Positions 34,362 to 42,797 of a stretch of DNA of 64,000 nt are shown here, in pieces. This DNA comes from BOKV01 sp041397525 (GTDB lineage: Bacteria; Pseudomonadota; Alphaproteobacteria; Rhizobiales; Rhizobiaceae), in the NCBI GenBank assembly GCA_041397525.1, contig JAWKWL010000007.1, positions 1 through 64,000 of the forward strand, given 5' to 3'. Under the pieces are notes generated by a model, which was given only the letters and a program-made list of their open reading frames with translations, did not search any database and had not been told where the DNA came from. The position numbers and the translations under genes were made by a program. How positions within the stretch are numbered: the first letter of the stretch is position 1; each line of letters opens with the position of its first letter.

Positions 34362-35451
34362 TCGCTTCCGGATCGGACCTTGCAATCCTGTTTTGCACTT
34401 TGACAAGATCATCAGTCATCTTGCTGATTCTCGCCATTGCATGCACCAGTGGTGTAACGTCATTGAACAGGGTTTCAGTCTCCAGCAAAGCTCGACCCGC
34501 ACGGTTCAGCGCGCCCAAAACACTATGGCGATCGAAATCCTGAACCTGCATGAACGCCTCGCGAATGCGGGTCCGGTCCAGATTGCGGTTGGCCAACTCA
34601 TTGACGGCTGCCGCGATGGCCAATGGATCATCCTTCACGATCTGGACAAATGGAAAACCATAGTACCGGCCCCTCCCATCCATGGGCTCCGTCGAGACTA
34701 TCGGCAAACCGGCCGCCAGGTATCCGTTTGACGAAGGCATGCCACCGTCTTCATCAGAAAGCGCCAGACCAACTGAAACCGAATTGTACAGACGGTTTGT
34801 CACGTCGTGTTCGAGCCGCTTGTAAACGCCGTCACCGATTGAATGATTGGCAAATGTCGCCTGTGGCAGAATGGAACGGATGCGTTCCAGATCATCGTCG
34901 CGATCCGCACTGGCAGACCCGCCAAAAATGAGAAGCAGACTTGGAATCTGCCCCGCAAGTTCGTGGCGCTGGCTCCGCTCTGGACGGGCATTGTAGACTG
35001 CCGTGTGGTGAACCAGCCCACCGCTTGACTGTGACATGGGACGCCATATCGAGGTATCAGTGAAAACACCGTCGTTTACGGTAATGGAAGGGATACCGAG
35101 CCTCGCAACCACCGATGCCTCGTGGTCGTGATGCGCAAGATACAGGAGGCAATGATCTGGAGCCGATTGGCGCAACATGGCAAGGATGCTTGCAAGTCCG
35201 CCTGCTCCGGTCTTTTCGACGTTCCATTTTGAACGCAAGAGATGCAGGGCTTTTTTCGGTTCCGCATGTGCGGGAACGCTGTGCAGCGCTTCAGTCAGTC
35301 CGGCATGCGACTTGTCGATCAATGAAAGAGTCACCAGCGGTTCCGTGCGAAGGATCTGAAGCGCTCCCAAGCTCGCTTCGGTCAGGCTCTCGCCTGTTTT
35401 TGCCGATTGCAACGTAGTTGCAACCGGTCTGTCACCGCCCGGCCCTCGCAA
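34342..35451 (-). CDS. Glycosyltransferase-like protein, paralogue 2 (degenerate E-x7-E)
   Basis: 369 residues from a TTG at 35451 with AGAGG seven bases upstream; no ATG fits better. It aligns along most of its length with the preceding product: IWRPMSQSSGG, HTAVYNARPERSQRHELAG, QIPSLLL, GLPIVSTEPMDGRGRYYGFP. In the segment LALSDEDGGMPSSNGYLAAG the two glutamates of paralogue 1 are replaced by Asp and Gly, so nucleotide-sugar binding may be lost or altered. First gene of the coupled operon (paralogue 2, paralogue 1, radical SAM). The divergent unknown gene starts 111 bp away, suggesting shared control. Confidence 0.72.
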   Translation of the reverse strand: MRGPGGDRPVATTLQSAKTGESLTEASLGALQILRTEPLVTLSLIDKSHAGLTEALHSVPAHAEPKKALHLLRSKWNVEKTGAGGLASILAMLRQSAPDHCLLYLAHHDHEASVVARLGIPSITVNDGVFTDTSIWRPMSQSSGGLVHHTAVYNARPERSQRHELAGQIPSLLLIFGGSASADRDDDLERIRSILPQATFANHSIGDGVYKRLEHDVTNRLYNSVSVGLALSDEDGGMPSSNGYLAAGLPIVSTEPMDGRGRYYGFPFVQIVKDDPLAIAAAVNELANRNLDRTRIREAFMQVQDFDRHSVLGALNRAGRALLETETLFNDVTPLVHAMARISKMTDDLVKVQNRIARSDPEASASAKA

Positions 35452-35562
35452 GAATGCACCTCTTTTCCAACCTTGGCCAATGGAAAACCAAGCCTACCAC
35501 TATGGACATTATCCTTGCCAATGAATACAACTCAAACAGGGGTGCTAACAAGGAGACATGCC

Positions 35563-36654
35563 GTGAGGGACGTTTTCGATACACTGCAATTCCCGATTTT
35601 TCTTGCCAGGGAAATGATGACGGACGCAGGCAAGGTGGTGGAGGTCCATACCACTTCAGCCGCCCGAAAGGGCGTTGCGGCCGCATTGCAGGCAGCCTTC
35701 AAGGAAGCAAATCCTGAAGTTCGTGTCCGCGTACATGGGCATGGCGACTTCTTGCAACCGAACACTCTGGAGACGCTTCGGGATCGTTTTGGCAAAGGCA
35801 GGATCATTTATGATCCGACCGGAGCGTTTTCCCGGATGGACGAGTTCATCGGCTGTGCAAAGGCTATACGCAGCAAGGTTGGCGCGGAGGTAACCGGCAT
35901 TTTTCTGGAGCCGACCCAGCGCACGATGTATCTGGTATTCACGACCGACAAGACCGCGTCACCTGCATCAGACGACCACCACGGGATTTCCGGAGCCGTG
36001 AAAAGCGCAGAAAGCGCGGTGGCTCGCTGGCGCAATGCGAACCCGGCTTCAAGCCATATTCCCGTTGTTGCCACTGCGGAAATCCCGAGAGGTTTTCCCT
36101 TGGTCCCGATTGATGGATATTCCGGACATTACCACAAGCCACGGGGATATTTCGGATCGCTTCGGGTAGCCGTTACAGCACTGCTTGCTTCTCTTGGTCT
36201 GGCTACCGGTGCCATATCGGCGGCGGCACATGTTTCCGATGACCTGGTGGTTTCTGACGTGAAGCAGGTGGGAGCCGAATCCGGACAGCATTACGCATAC
36301 AAGGCCGATTTGTTTGATGATGCCCGGGATTTGGAAAATGAAGTGCCGGCCGGACAATCCGCAATACGGGTTCTGGACGCCGGCCTTTTCTCCTCCCTCG
36401 ATACCCAACCGCATCAGTCGCTGAACGCGCCGAAGATCATTGGCGCAGCAGTAGCGTTTGCAGCCTTGACTTTCGATGTACCTGCGAGGGATGTCGAGCA
36501 GTTGCGGTTGGAACTGGCTGAAATCATGGGACCCCGGCTTGCCAATGCAATCGTTGATGCGGTTCGCAACGCAACTACCGGTGAACTCCTGGAAGTCGCG
36601 CAATTCGACAGCGGCGGCTATGGGGGCTCGATGGGTAGCGACTCCCTGAATTGA
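35563..36654 (+). CDS. Unrecognised protein with central membrane segment and Gly-rich C-terminal tail
   Basis: 363 residues from a GTG at 35563, chosen because AAGGAG lies exactly seven bases upstream; ATG at 35521 or earlier starts have no such site. I do not recognise the family. About 205 residues of mixed polar sequence come first, then one hydrophobic stretch (RVAVTALLASLGLATGAISA, about residues 208-230), then about 135 residues including a second weakly hydrophobic helix (IIGAAVAFAALTF), ending in FDSGGYGGSMGSDSLN. One reading is a cytoplasmic domain, a membrane anchor and an external domain with a flexible tail. It is divergent from the radical SAM/glycosyltransferase operon and followed 30 bp later by another glycosyltransferase. 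It could be the substrate of those enzymes, but that is inference. Confidence 0.7.
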   Translation: MRDVFDTLQFPIFLAREMMTDAGKVVEVHTTSAARKGVAAALQAAFKEANPEVRVRVHGHGDFLQPNTLETLRDRFGKGRIIYDPTGAFSRMDEFIGCAKAIRSKVGAEVTGIFLEPTQRTMYLVFTTDKTASPASDDHHGISGAVKSAESAVARWRNANPASSHIPVVATAEIPRGFPLVPIDGYSGHYHKPRGYFGSLRVAVTALLASLGLATGAISAAAHVSDDLVVSDVKQVGAESGQHYAYKADLFDDARDLENEVPAGQSAIRVLDAGLFSSLDTQPHQSLNAPKIIGAAVAFAALTFDVPARDVEQLRLELAEIMGPRLANAIVDAVRNATTGELLEVAQFDSGGYGGSMGSDSLN

Positions 36655-36684
36655 TCCGCACCCGAACGCTTGGTTCAGGCTGAG

Positions 36685-37857
36685 ATGAAGCCCGTTTTGC
36701 TGGCATGGGAGATGGGCGCAAATCTTGGCCATGCGATGCCCTTGGCAGAAATTGCCAAGTTGTTGCTGGCCGAGGATATTCGTCCGGTATGTTTTGCAAG
36801 AGACTTGCGGAGCGCAAAAATCGCGTTCCGCGACTTGCCTGTGCGCGTGTTTCAATCGCCGGTCTGGCCTCCCTACCGGTTTGACGGACAACTATCCGGT
36901 CCGGGGAACTACGCAAATGTGTTGACAGCAATCGGATTCACCAGACCGGAATTGCTCAGCGCAGTCGTCGATGCATGGATTGAGACCCTGAAGCTGATAT
37001 CCCCTGGGGTCGTCGTTTGCGACAATGCACCGGCGCTTCAAATTGCTGCCAAGATCCGGAACATTCCGACAATAGCCCTGGGAACACCCTATCTGATGCC
37101 GCCGCTCGACGGCCCGAATCTGCCCGCCTATGATGCGCATTTCTCGCCAGTGGTCGATGAACGGCAATTGCTGGAAAGTGCTGCGAGGATATTTGCAGGG
37201 CACGACAAACCGCCACCAAAATCCATGCCGTCCCTGCTCGCGACAGATTTCCGGTTTGTATTCGGTTTGCCGGAAATAGACCCCTATTTGGCGGTACGCC
37301 GCGAAAACCTTTATCTGCCTCTTGGCGACCTGCCGAAGCTTGAGCCAATTCCTGCTTTGCCAAGATATTTCGTCTACTTGGGGGCCGACGAGCCAGTCTC
37401 GAAGAAGCTCTTTCAGGCGATTGCCGATTCCGGCTTGCCAGCGGATATCTACATGCGAGACGACTCCGGAATGCTGGCGCGATTTCTCCGGCGTCGCGGA
37501 TTCAACGTATTTGCGGATCCTCCCAAATTGGATGATGTATTGCCAAAGGTCACACATGTCATTTCTGCCGGAGGTGCACATGTGACCCAAGCCGCCATGT
37601 TGGCGGGCAGGCATCATATCATGCTGCCTCGCCATGAGGAATCATGGAGCAATGCCCGCATGGCAACGCGGCTCAAAGTTGCCAGCGTCATCGGGCAAAA
37701 TGAGGAAGACAAGGCAATCCGGGGAAAAATCACCTCAACGGTTGCCGATCACTCCCTGCTCCACAATGCCATCAGACTGGCAACTGAATTGGCACAGCGC
37801 CAAAATCGGAGCGCTTCCAGCCTTTTGACCGGAGCAATCAAGCGCTACTGTTCCTGA
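36685..37857 (+). CDS. UGT/MurG-like glycosyltransferase (GT-B fold)
   Basis: 390 residues from the ATG at 36685 (CAGGCTGAG upstream); an in-frame TTG at 36670 is an alternative. N-terminal VLLAWEMGANLGHAMPLAEI is the glycine-rich acceptor-side loop of GT-B enzymes of the UGT/GT28 type. In the C-terminal half, VTHVISAGGAHVTQAAMLAG with nearby HHIMLPRHEESWSNA corresponds to the UGT donor-binding signature (HCGxNS...P...DQ), with Gly-Ala-His in place of the usual His-Cys-Gly. Likely an inverting glycosyl transfer; sugar and acceptor unknown. It follows the unknown Gly-tailed protein gene by 30 bp, and its 3' end overlaps the convergent family-2 glycosyltransferase gene by 20 bp. Confidence 0.82.
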   Translation: MKPVLLAWEMGANLGHAMPLAEIAKLLLAEDIRPVCFARDLRSAKIAFRDLPVRVFQSPVWPPYRFDGQLSGPGNYANVLTAIGFTRPELLSAVVDAWIETLKLISPGVVVCDNAPALQIAAKIRNIPTIALGTPYLMPPLDGPNLPAYDAHFSPVVDERQLLESAARIFAGHDKPPPKSMPSLLATDFRFVFGLPEIDPYLAVRRENLYLPLGDLPKLEPIPALPRYFVYLGADEPVSKKLFQAIADSGLPADIYMRDDSGMLARFLRRRGFNVFADPPKLDDVLPKVTHVISAGGAHVTQAAMLAGRHHIMLPRHEESWSNARMATRLKVASVIGQNEEDKAIRGKITSTVADHSLLHNAIRLATELAQRQNRSASSLLTGAIKRYCS

Positions 37858-38785
37858 AGGCACCGGTCAGACTGCCCTTGCGTCTCGATTGTTTCATGCC
37901 ACGGATACAGGCGAATTGGTAAACCATGTGGACGAATAGCGCTGCAACAAAGGCTGCGGTCTTTTCAAACCTGGAGCCTTGAAAGGTTTTCGACTGCGTC
38001 CATGTCATCTGCATGAAGTGCCGTAACTGTTCGTGCAGCCTGGAATACCGCATGGTGTAAATGTAGTCATGCGCTTCGGGGCTTGTCGACAAGGCAATCA
38101 TTGATCCGTTTGAATAGCCGTACCGATAGTAGCGCCGCACCAGCGAACGCATCGGTTCACCCACCTCATGGCGTACATGCCATGCATTGTCCGCGAACAT
38201 GCGCGCGCCTGCCAATTGGGCACGAACAGCAAACTCCGTGTCTTCCCCTGCTCCGAAAAACGGCCCCGGAAAACCGAACATTCCAATGTCCATCATCAGT
38301 TGGCGCCGGATGCAGACATTGGCGGTGGGGAAGATCATGGATTTTCCCGTGCCGTAAACTTTTGGAAGAAAGCCAAAATGTCCCTGCATCCGCGAACGGA
38401 AGGTCTCGCCGGAATCTGGGGGCAGTGGCAAAACCGGGCCTGCAACAATGTCAAGTTCCGGATGTGCGTCGAGCCGCGCCTGTAGCCAATCCAGCCACCA
38501 GGCCGGCGGCACGCAATCATCGTCGATATACACCAGAAATTCACCGCTTGCATTCAGCGCAGCAGTTTTGCGGGCCTTTGCAATTCCCTCGTTTGATTCA
38601 TGAACCACATACCGGATCAAGCCGGCATGGCGTTGTGTGACTTCGCCATAGGAATTGTCGTGGCTGCCATCATTGACTACCACTACCTCATGATCGCCAC
38701 CGATCTGGGTCGACAAAGCCTGCAACAGCCTGTCCAGACCTTTTGCCCTTCGGCAGGTGCAGATACAGACGGAAAGAATGGTCAT
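37838..38785 (-). CDS. Family 2 glycosyltransferase
   Basis: 315 residues from the ATG at 38785 (GGCGGG upstream); the earlier ATG at 38875 is unlikely. GT-A signature: LSVCICTCRRAKGLDRLLQA at the N-terminus, VVVVNDGSHDNS near residue 45 and the DXD motif in LVYIDDDCVPP near residue 88, then GAGEDTEFAVRAQLAG (the ED acid/base region, about 185). The C-terminal part has a hydrophobic helix (FVAALFVHMVYQFACIRGM), suggesting membrane association. Such enzymes build surface polysaccharides or lipid-linked glycans. It converges on the UGT-like gene. Confidence 0.9.
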   Translation of the reverse strand: MTILSVCICTCRRAKGLDRLLQALSTQIGGDHEVVVVNDGSHDNSYGEVTQRHAGLIRYVVHESNEGIAKARKTAALNASGEFLVYIDDDCVPPAWWLDWLQARLDAHPELDIVAGPVLPLPPDSGETFRSRMQGHFGFLPKVYGTGKSMIFPTANVCIRRQLMMDIGMFGFPGPFFGAGEDTEFAVRAQLAGARMFADNAWHVRHEVGEPMRSLVRRYYRYGYSNGSMIALSTSPEAHDYIYTMRYSRLHEQLRHFMQMTWTQSKTFQGSRFEKTAAFVAALFVHMVYQFACIRGMKQSRRKGSLTGAFRNSSA

Positions 38786-38993
38786 GTGCCCGCCGGTTTT
38801 CCAACTTGTTTGTCGACGCCAGTTGACAATCGCAAAGCAAGTTTGCTGGGGCAACAGGATTCTGAATTGATGCAACTTACCATGACACCACGGTGCATAG
38901 AGGTATTGCGGCCTTCAACTCGAGCTGAAGGGCATCAGGACGGATCGCATCGAGATCGCGCTGGTAGGCAGGTTGGCGACAGGACAGAATGAG

Positions 38994-39069
38994 TGGTGGG
39001 TCTGGAGGGACTCGAACCCCCAACCAAGCGGTTATGAGCCGCTAGCTCTAACCATTGAGCTACAGACCC
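38994..39069 (-). tRNA. tRNA with CAU anticodon (probably Ile2, otherwise Met)
   Basis: A full 76-nt cloverleaf including encoded CCA: acceptor GGGTCTG pairs with CAGACCC, the anticodon loop CTCATAA places CAT at 39036-39034, and the T arm carries GGTTCGAGTCC. The variable region CTTGGTTG resembles the tRNA-Ile2 (CAU) type whose C34 is converted to lysidine by TilS, rather than elongator tRNA-Met, but sequence alone does not settle this. Confidence 0.92.
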
Positions 39070-39289
39070 GGACCATGGGCAGCCATCTGGCGCCGGAACG
39101 GCGCTTCCCATTACCCCATGCATTCATGGGCGGCAAGGCCGCTTTGCCGTATTGCCTCCCCAATCTCGTGGGATAGGCTCGGACAAGGCCAGCCAGTGCC
39201 AGCCATCGCCAATGTCAATGGCGCGAGCCGGTTCCACGACGGTTTTCACTTCACCACACCGGTGAAACCACTTACTGCATGGAGAATTC

Positions 39290-40075
39290 ATGACTACGAA
39301 AAGACATTCGCCAGCCTTGGCCCATTGCATTCTTGCCATGCCGCTTATGGTGTTCCCCGCGCTCGCTGCGACCGCGGCACTTTCAGCAGCGCCAGCCATG
39401 TCTGCCGAACGCCCCCTGGCCGAATCTCCCCTGCCCGTCATTCGCGTCAGCGGCGAAGGCAAGGTGACGCTCGCGCCCGATCTCGCGGTAATTGACCTCG
39501 GTGTTGTGCGCGAAGCCGATACCGCGCGCGAGGCGCTCGACGCAAACAACGCCGCAATGGCCGATATTGTGGCAGCGATGAAAGATGAAGGCATCGAGGC
39601 CCGCGACCTGCAGACTTCCGGCTTCTTCATCCAGCCCAAATATGTCTATCCGCAGTCCAAATCCGACGGTCAGCAGGAAGCTCCACGCATCGTCGGCTAT
39701 TCGGTCCAGAACCGTCTTTCGGTGCGAATCCGTGATCTGGCGCGCCTGGGTGCGGTGCTTGACCGCTCCGTCACGCTTGGCGTCAACGACAGCGGCAGTA
39801 TTGTCTTTGGCAATGATGATCCGGCTGCAGCGATCATCAAGGCGCGCGAAGCTGCCATGAAGGATGCCCAGTCACGCGCAGTTACCCTCACCAGCGCAAT
39901 TGGCGCGAAGCCGGGCAAGATACTCGAGATTTCCGAAAACACCTTCACACCGCAACCGGTGTCCATGGCGCGCGGCAAGATGATGATGGAAGCGCGCTCC
40001 GATGCTGTTCCCATAGAAAGCGGCGAAAACACCTATACGGTGACGGTCCAGGCAACGTGGGAAATTGCGCAATAG
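39290..40075 (+). CDS. SIMPL domain-containing (DUF541) periplasmic protein
   Basis: 261 residues. An N-terminal signal peptide runs to about AMSA-ER (residue 38). The mature part has the DUF541/SIMPL pattern: IRVSGEGKVTLAPDLAVIDL, then REALDANNAAMADIVAAMKD and ARDLQTSGFFIQPKY, with AREAAMKDAQSRA near residue 185. Members are about 230-260 residues and form periplasmic oligomers; a general envelope-stress role has been proposed for some, but no activity is established here. Monocistronic, with a terminator-like hairpin after it. Confidence 0.9.
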   Translation: MTTKRHSPALAHCILAMPLMVFPALAATAALSAAPAMSAERPLAESPLPVIRVSGEGKVTLAPDLAVIDLGVVREADTAREALDANNAAMADIVAAMKDEGIEARDLQTSGFFIQPKYVYPQSKSDGQQEAPRIVGYSVQNRLSVRIRDLARLGAVLDRSVTLGVNDSGSIVFGNDDPAAAIIKAREAAMKDAQSRAVTLTSAIGAKPGKILEISENTFTPQPVSMARGKMMMEARSDAVPIESGENTYTVTVQATWEIAQ

Positions 40076-40103
40076 CATGCCAGCTCGGCAGAAGGACAAA
40101 AGA

Positions 40104-40122
40104 CCGGCAAATGCCGGCCTTT
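40104..40122. terminator. Bidirectional terminator between convergent genes
   Basis: CCGGC at 40104-40108 pairs with GCCGG at 40113-40117 across a 4-nt loop, extended by flanking bases, followed by CCTTTCT. It sits between the SIMPL gene and the convergent small secreted protein gene, where a terminator is expected. Confidence 0.55.
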
Positions 40123-40146
40123 CTCACATGCGCGACCGTGGGGAAC

Positions 40147-40500
40147 TCAGATTCCGCGTGCGTCGAGGATCCGGCAATGTCTGCTGGAACGGTCAAACAC
40201 GACACTGGCCCAATGGCCGCGATGGCGGCCGGATACCACGATGACGCGGCGGTTTATCCGTTCGACACCCGCGTGACGCAGGCCAAGACTGCGGGCCTTG
40301 TATACGGCTTCTCCAGGCTCGCAGACGCTGTAGCGGTGGTACCCGCCATAATATTGCTGACCATACTGGTAGTGCTGCCTGTATTCCGGGCGCTGGTGAT
40401 GACCGTAACCACCGGCATTGGCTGGAGTGGTATACACTCCCGCAGCGAGAAGGACGGCGGCAGTCATGAGGGCGGTTTTGACGAGATTGTTTTTCATCAT
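40147..40500 (-). CDS. Small secreted hypothetical protein
   Basis: 117 residues with a clear signal peptide (VKTALMTAAVLLAAGVYTTP, cleavage near ANA-GG). The next 35 residues are rich in Tyr, His, Gln and Gly (GGYGHHQRPEYRQHYQYG), then comes a compact part with two cysteines (SVCEPGEA and SSRHCRILDARG) that could form a disulfide in the periplasm. The C-terminal half RINRRVIVVSGRHRGHWASV resembles short secreted proteins common in rhizobial genomes. GGAGACT precedes the ATG. Function unknown. Confidence 0.82.
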   Translation of the reverse strand: MMKNNLVKTALMTAAVLLAAGVYTTPANAGGYGHHQRPEYRQHYQYGQQYYGGYHRYSVCEPGEAVYKARSLGLRHAGVERINRRVIVVSGRHRGHWASVVFDRSSRHCRILDARGI

Positions 40501-40665
40501 TCAGTCTCCTTGGTTTCAGAAACCGGCACCCCTTTCCCGGAGCAAGACCTTCGTGGGACAAGTCGCAAGTCCCGGGACCGGTTGGACAAGGATGAGAATA
40601 GACAATCCGCTTGAACCGGTTCCGAACCGGTTGTTCATTTCGCGTTCATCCGCGACCGGCGTCTC

Positions 40666-41763
40666 TCAGCTCCGCTTGATGAGAAGCTTGCGAACTGCAC
40701 CGGAAATGCGCTTGTCGATCAAACGGTCAACCACAAATCCACAGGTGAAGCTGCCCAAAACGGCCAGCATCAGATAGAACGCGACGAAATATTCAACCGG
40801 CATCTGCGCCGACAGTCCGGCCTTCGATATCACAACACTCAGGATTCCAAGCCAGAATGGATGGGTAAGGTAAGTGGAATAGGAGTTTTCGCCTGCTTCC
40901 AGAAAAAGCGTTGAGGCTCGAAATTCCTCATTTCCACGAAAGGATACCGCTCCCAGCACGATTAAAAATGCCGGAATCCCGTAATGCAGGTAACGCAGCC
41001 GCTCGACGGCATCGTCAAACAGCGGCGCCGTCGACAACAACACCGCTCCGGCCAACATCAGCATGGTGGAAACCAGCGCCGGAAGGCGAAAACCCTTCAG
41101 ATATACCCAGCCAAGCAGCATTCCTGCCGCAAATTCGAAGATGATTGGCTGCGACAGGAATCTTGCGGGAGTGAACGTCGCAAACGCAGTCTGTCCAGCA
41201 ATCCATGTGGCAATGATGAGCCCGATTACCAAAGGTATTGCCACGGAACGGCGGAAAAACAGGCCGATGGAGAACAGCAGATAGAAGTACATTTCATAAT
41301 TTAGCGACCAACCCAGCCCCAGTACCGGACGAACCAACCCGTCAGACATGCGTGCATAGGGAACAAACAGGTAGGAATACAGCCACTGCCTGGGATCATT
41401 TGTTGCCGTGTCGACAACGCTCGGCACAAGTATGACCACAAGCACCATCAGGGTCGTCATCAGCCAGTATAGCGGCACGATTCGCGCAACACGCCGTTTA
41501 AGATAGTCCAGCGAAGCGCCGCTGACTCCGAAAGCATTGCGCGAGACATGCACCATGATGAAGCCGGAAATGACGAAGAACAGGTCTACCCCGAAATCAC
41601 CGGGGAATATCTTTTCGTTGAAAAGCGGAATCTTGCCAGACAAGAGACCTGACAACTCATGCATTGCATGGCTGATGACGACTGCAAAGACTGCAATCGC
41701 CCGTAATATTTGGATAGAATCGATGCGGCCAGCGGCGACACTGGAAGGAGCGGAAGTGTTCAT
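40666..41763 (-). CDS. Acyltransferase 3 family membrane protein
   Basis: 365 residues from the ATG at 41763 (a TTG 6 bp earlier is also in frame). About ten hydrophobic helices. The family signature is at the N-terminus, IQILRAIAVFAVVISHAM with the catalytic His, followed by FGVDLFFVISGFIM and the RRVARIVPLYWL Arg region. These inner-membrane enzymes O-acetylate or otherwise acylate exported polysaccharides, Nod factors or peptidoglycan. With several glycosyltransferases 3-9 kb away it may decorate a surface glycan; the link is positional only. Confidence 0.92.
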   Translation of the reverse strand: MNTSAPSSVAAGRIDSIQILRAIAVFAVVISHAMHELSGLLSGKIPLFNEKIFPGDFGVDLFFVISGFIMVHVSRNAFGVSGASLDYLKRRVARIVPLYWLMTTLMVLVVILVPSVVDTATNDPRQWLYSYLFVPYARMSDGLVRPVLGLGWSLNYEMYFYLLFSIGLFFRRSVAIPLVIGLIIATWIAGQTAFATFTPARFLSQPIIFEFAAGMLLGWVYLKGFRLPALVSTMLMLAGAVLLSTAPLFDDAVERLRYLHYGIPAFLIVLGAVSFRGNEEFRASTLFLEAGENSYSTYLTHPFWLGILSVVISKAGLSAQMPVEYFVAFYLMLAVLGSFTCGFVVDRLIDKRISGAVRKLLIKRS

Positions 41764-41869
41764 TGGCAATGGCCTGATTGCGTTGCCAGCCCTTTAGATC
41801 GGTTTGGCTTTCACTACAAGCTTGCCATATCAAGATTGCAAAATCATTGATTTGTATTTTTTCGATAGG

Positions 41870-42592
41870 TTACAAATTGATGAGCCGCAACCGGCTGGCT
41901 TCATAAACTGCCTGCGCAATTGTGCTGCATCCCAGCTTCACCCTGGCAGCCTTGAGATAGTCACGGACCGTGAATTCGGATATCTCGAGGATTTCAGAAA
42001 TCATTGAAGCGTCCTTGCCGCGTGCAACCCAAGAAAGGCATTCAATCTCTCGCGGCGAAAGCGGAGCCTTGTTGTTGCCGATCTGCATTTCCTGCAGCGC
42101 CTTGTCGTGCAGCCGGTCCGCCATCTCAACCAGCACCGGTTTCAAGGCTTTGACCCACTCCTTCCAGGCTCCAATATCCCTGCTGTCATTGATCGAAAAG
42201 AATCCACGACGCCCGATCCTGTCCACCACCGGAACACTGAAGCCGGAGCGGGTAACTCCGTAGCCGGCAGCATCGTCAAATAGCGCTTGCACTTTCGGGG
42301 ATGCGATTTCCAGTTCGTCCCAGAAGAATGGCTGGTTGCGTTTGAAGCCCTCCAGAAACACAGGATCGATCTGTACATAGTTTTGTGTCAGATAACGTTG
42401 CATCCAGTCCGGACTATAGGTGGTTCGTACGAACGGATAATCGAACTGGTTTCCTGCACTTTGCGCCATGTTGTAGGTCGCATGTCTGATCCCGAAATAC
42501 CTGCAAAGCAGGTTCAATGCCCCATGGACATCCGACTGTGCTGCAACCTGCTCAAACAACGGAGCATGGTCTGCCAAAATATCTGAATTCAT
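41870..42592 (-). CDS. LuxR-type regulator with autoinducer-binding domain (solo)
   Basis: 240 residues from the ATG at 42592. The N-terminal domain (about 10-160) keeps the residues that bind acyl-homoserine lactones in TraR/LuxR: the W...Y pair in DWMQRYL, NYVQIDPV (Asp-Pro), FFWDEL (second Trp) and the Gly in SGFSVPV. The C-terminal helix-turn-helix (about 175-235; LSPREIECLSWVARGKDA, FTVRDYLKAARVKL) keeps the usual Glu and Gly. No LuxI-type synthase is in the window, so it is a solo regulator here. Its targets are unknown; the divergent region toward the 2OG oxygenase and the acyltransferase gene are the nearest candidates. Confidence 0.9.
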   Translation of the reverse strand: MNSDILADHAPLFEQVAAQSDVHGALNLLCRYFGIRHATYNMAQSAGNQFDYPFVRTTYSPDWMQRYLTQNYVQIDPVFLEGFKRNQPFFWDELEIASPKVQALFDDAAGYGVTRSGFSVPVVDRIGRRGFFSINDSRDIGAWKEWVKALKPVLVEMADRLHDKALQEMQIGNNKAPLSPREIECLSWVARGKDASMISEILEISEFTVRDYLKAARVKLGCSTIAQAVYEASRLRLINL

Positions 42593-42797
42593 TGTCAATC
42601 TTGGCGATCACAGCCAGCAGTCGTTCACACGATACCGAACATTCCCGCTCCTGATTGCATTCTCCCCCGAATGCTTTCAATTGCAAGACAGTGGTTGCAC
42701 CAACCCTTTTTCATTCCCACAGGGCTTTATAGTCAGCATTTTTGCCAGACAAAGCAACCATTCTGTATCTGCGAACGGCAAGTTTGATCCGAATTGC

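Noticed and set aside
32245..38785. Calling the radical SAM region a RiPP gene cluster outright
   Set aside because: There is no short precursor gene, leader peptide-binding domain or peptidase/exporter; the Gly-tailed protein is long and could be an ordinary membrane protein.
40614..40632. Two AACCGGTT palindromes in tandem
   Set aside because: Short and of a composition common in this genome; no gene start close enough and no regulator to connect them with.
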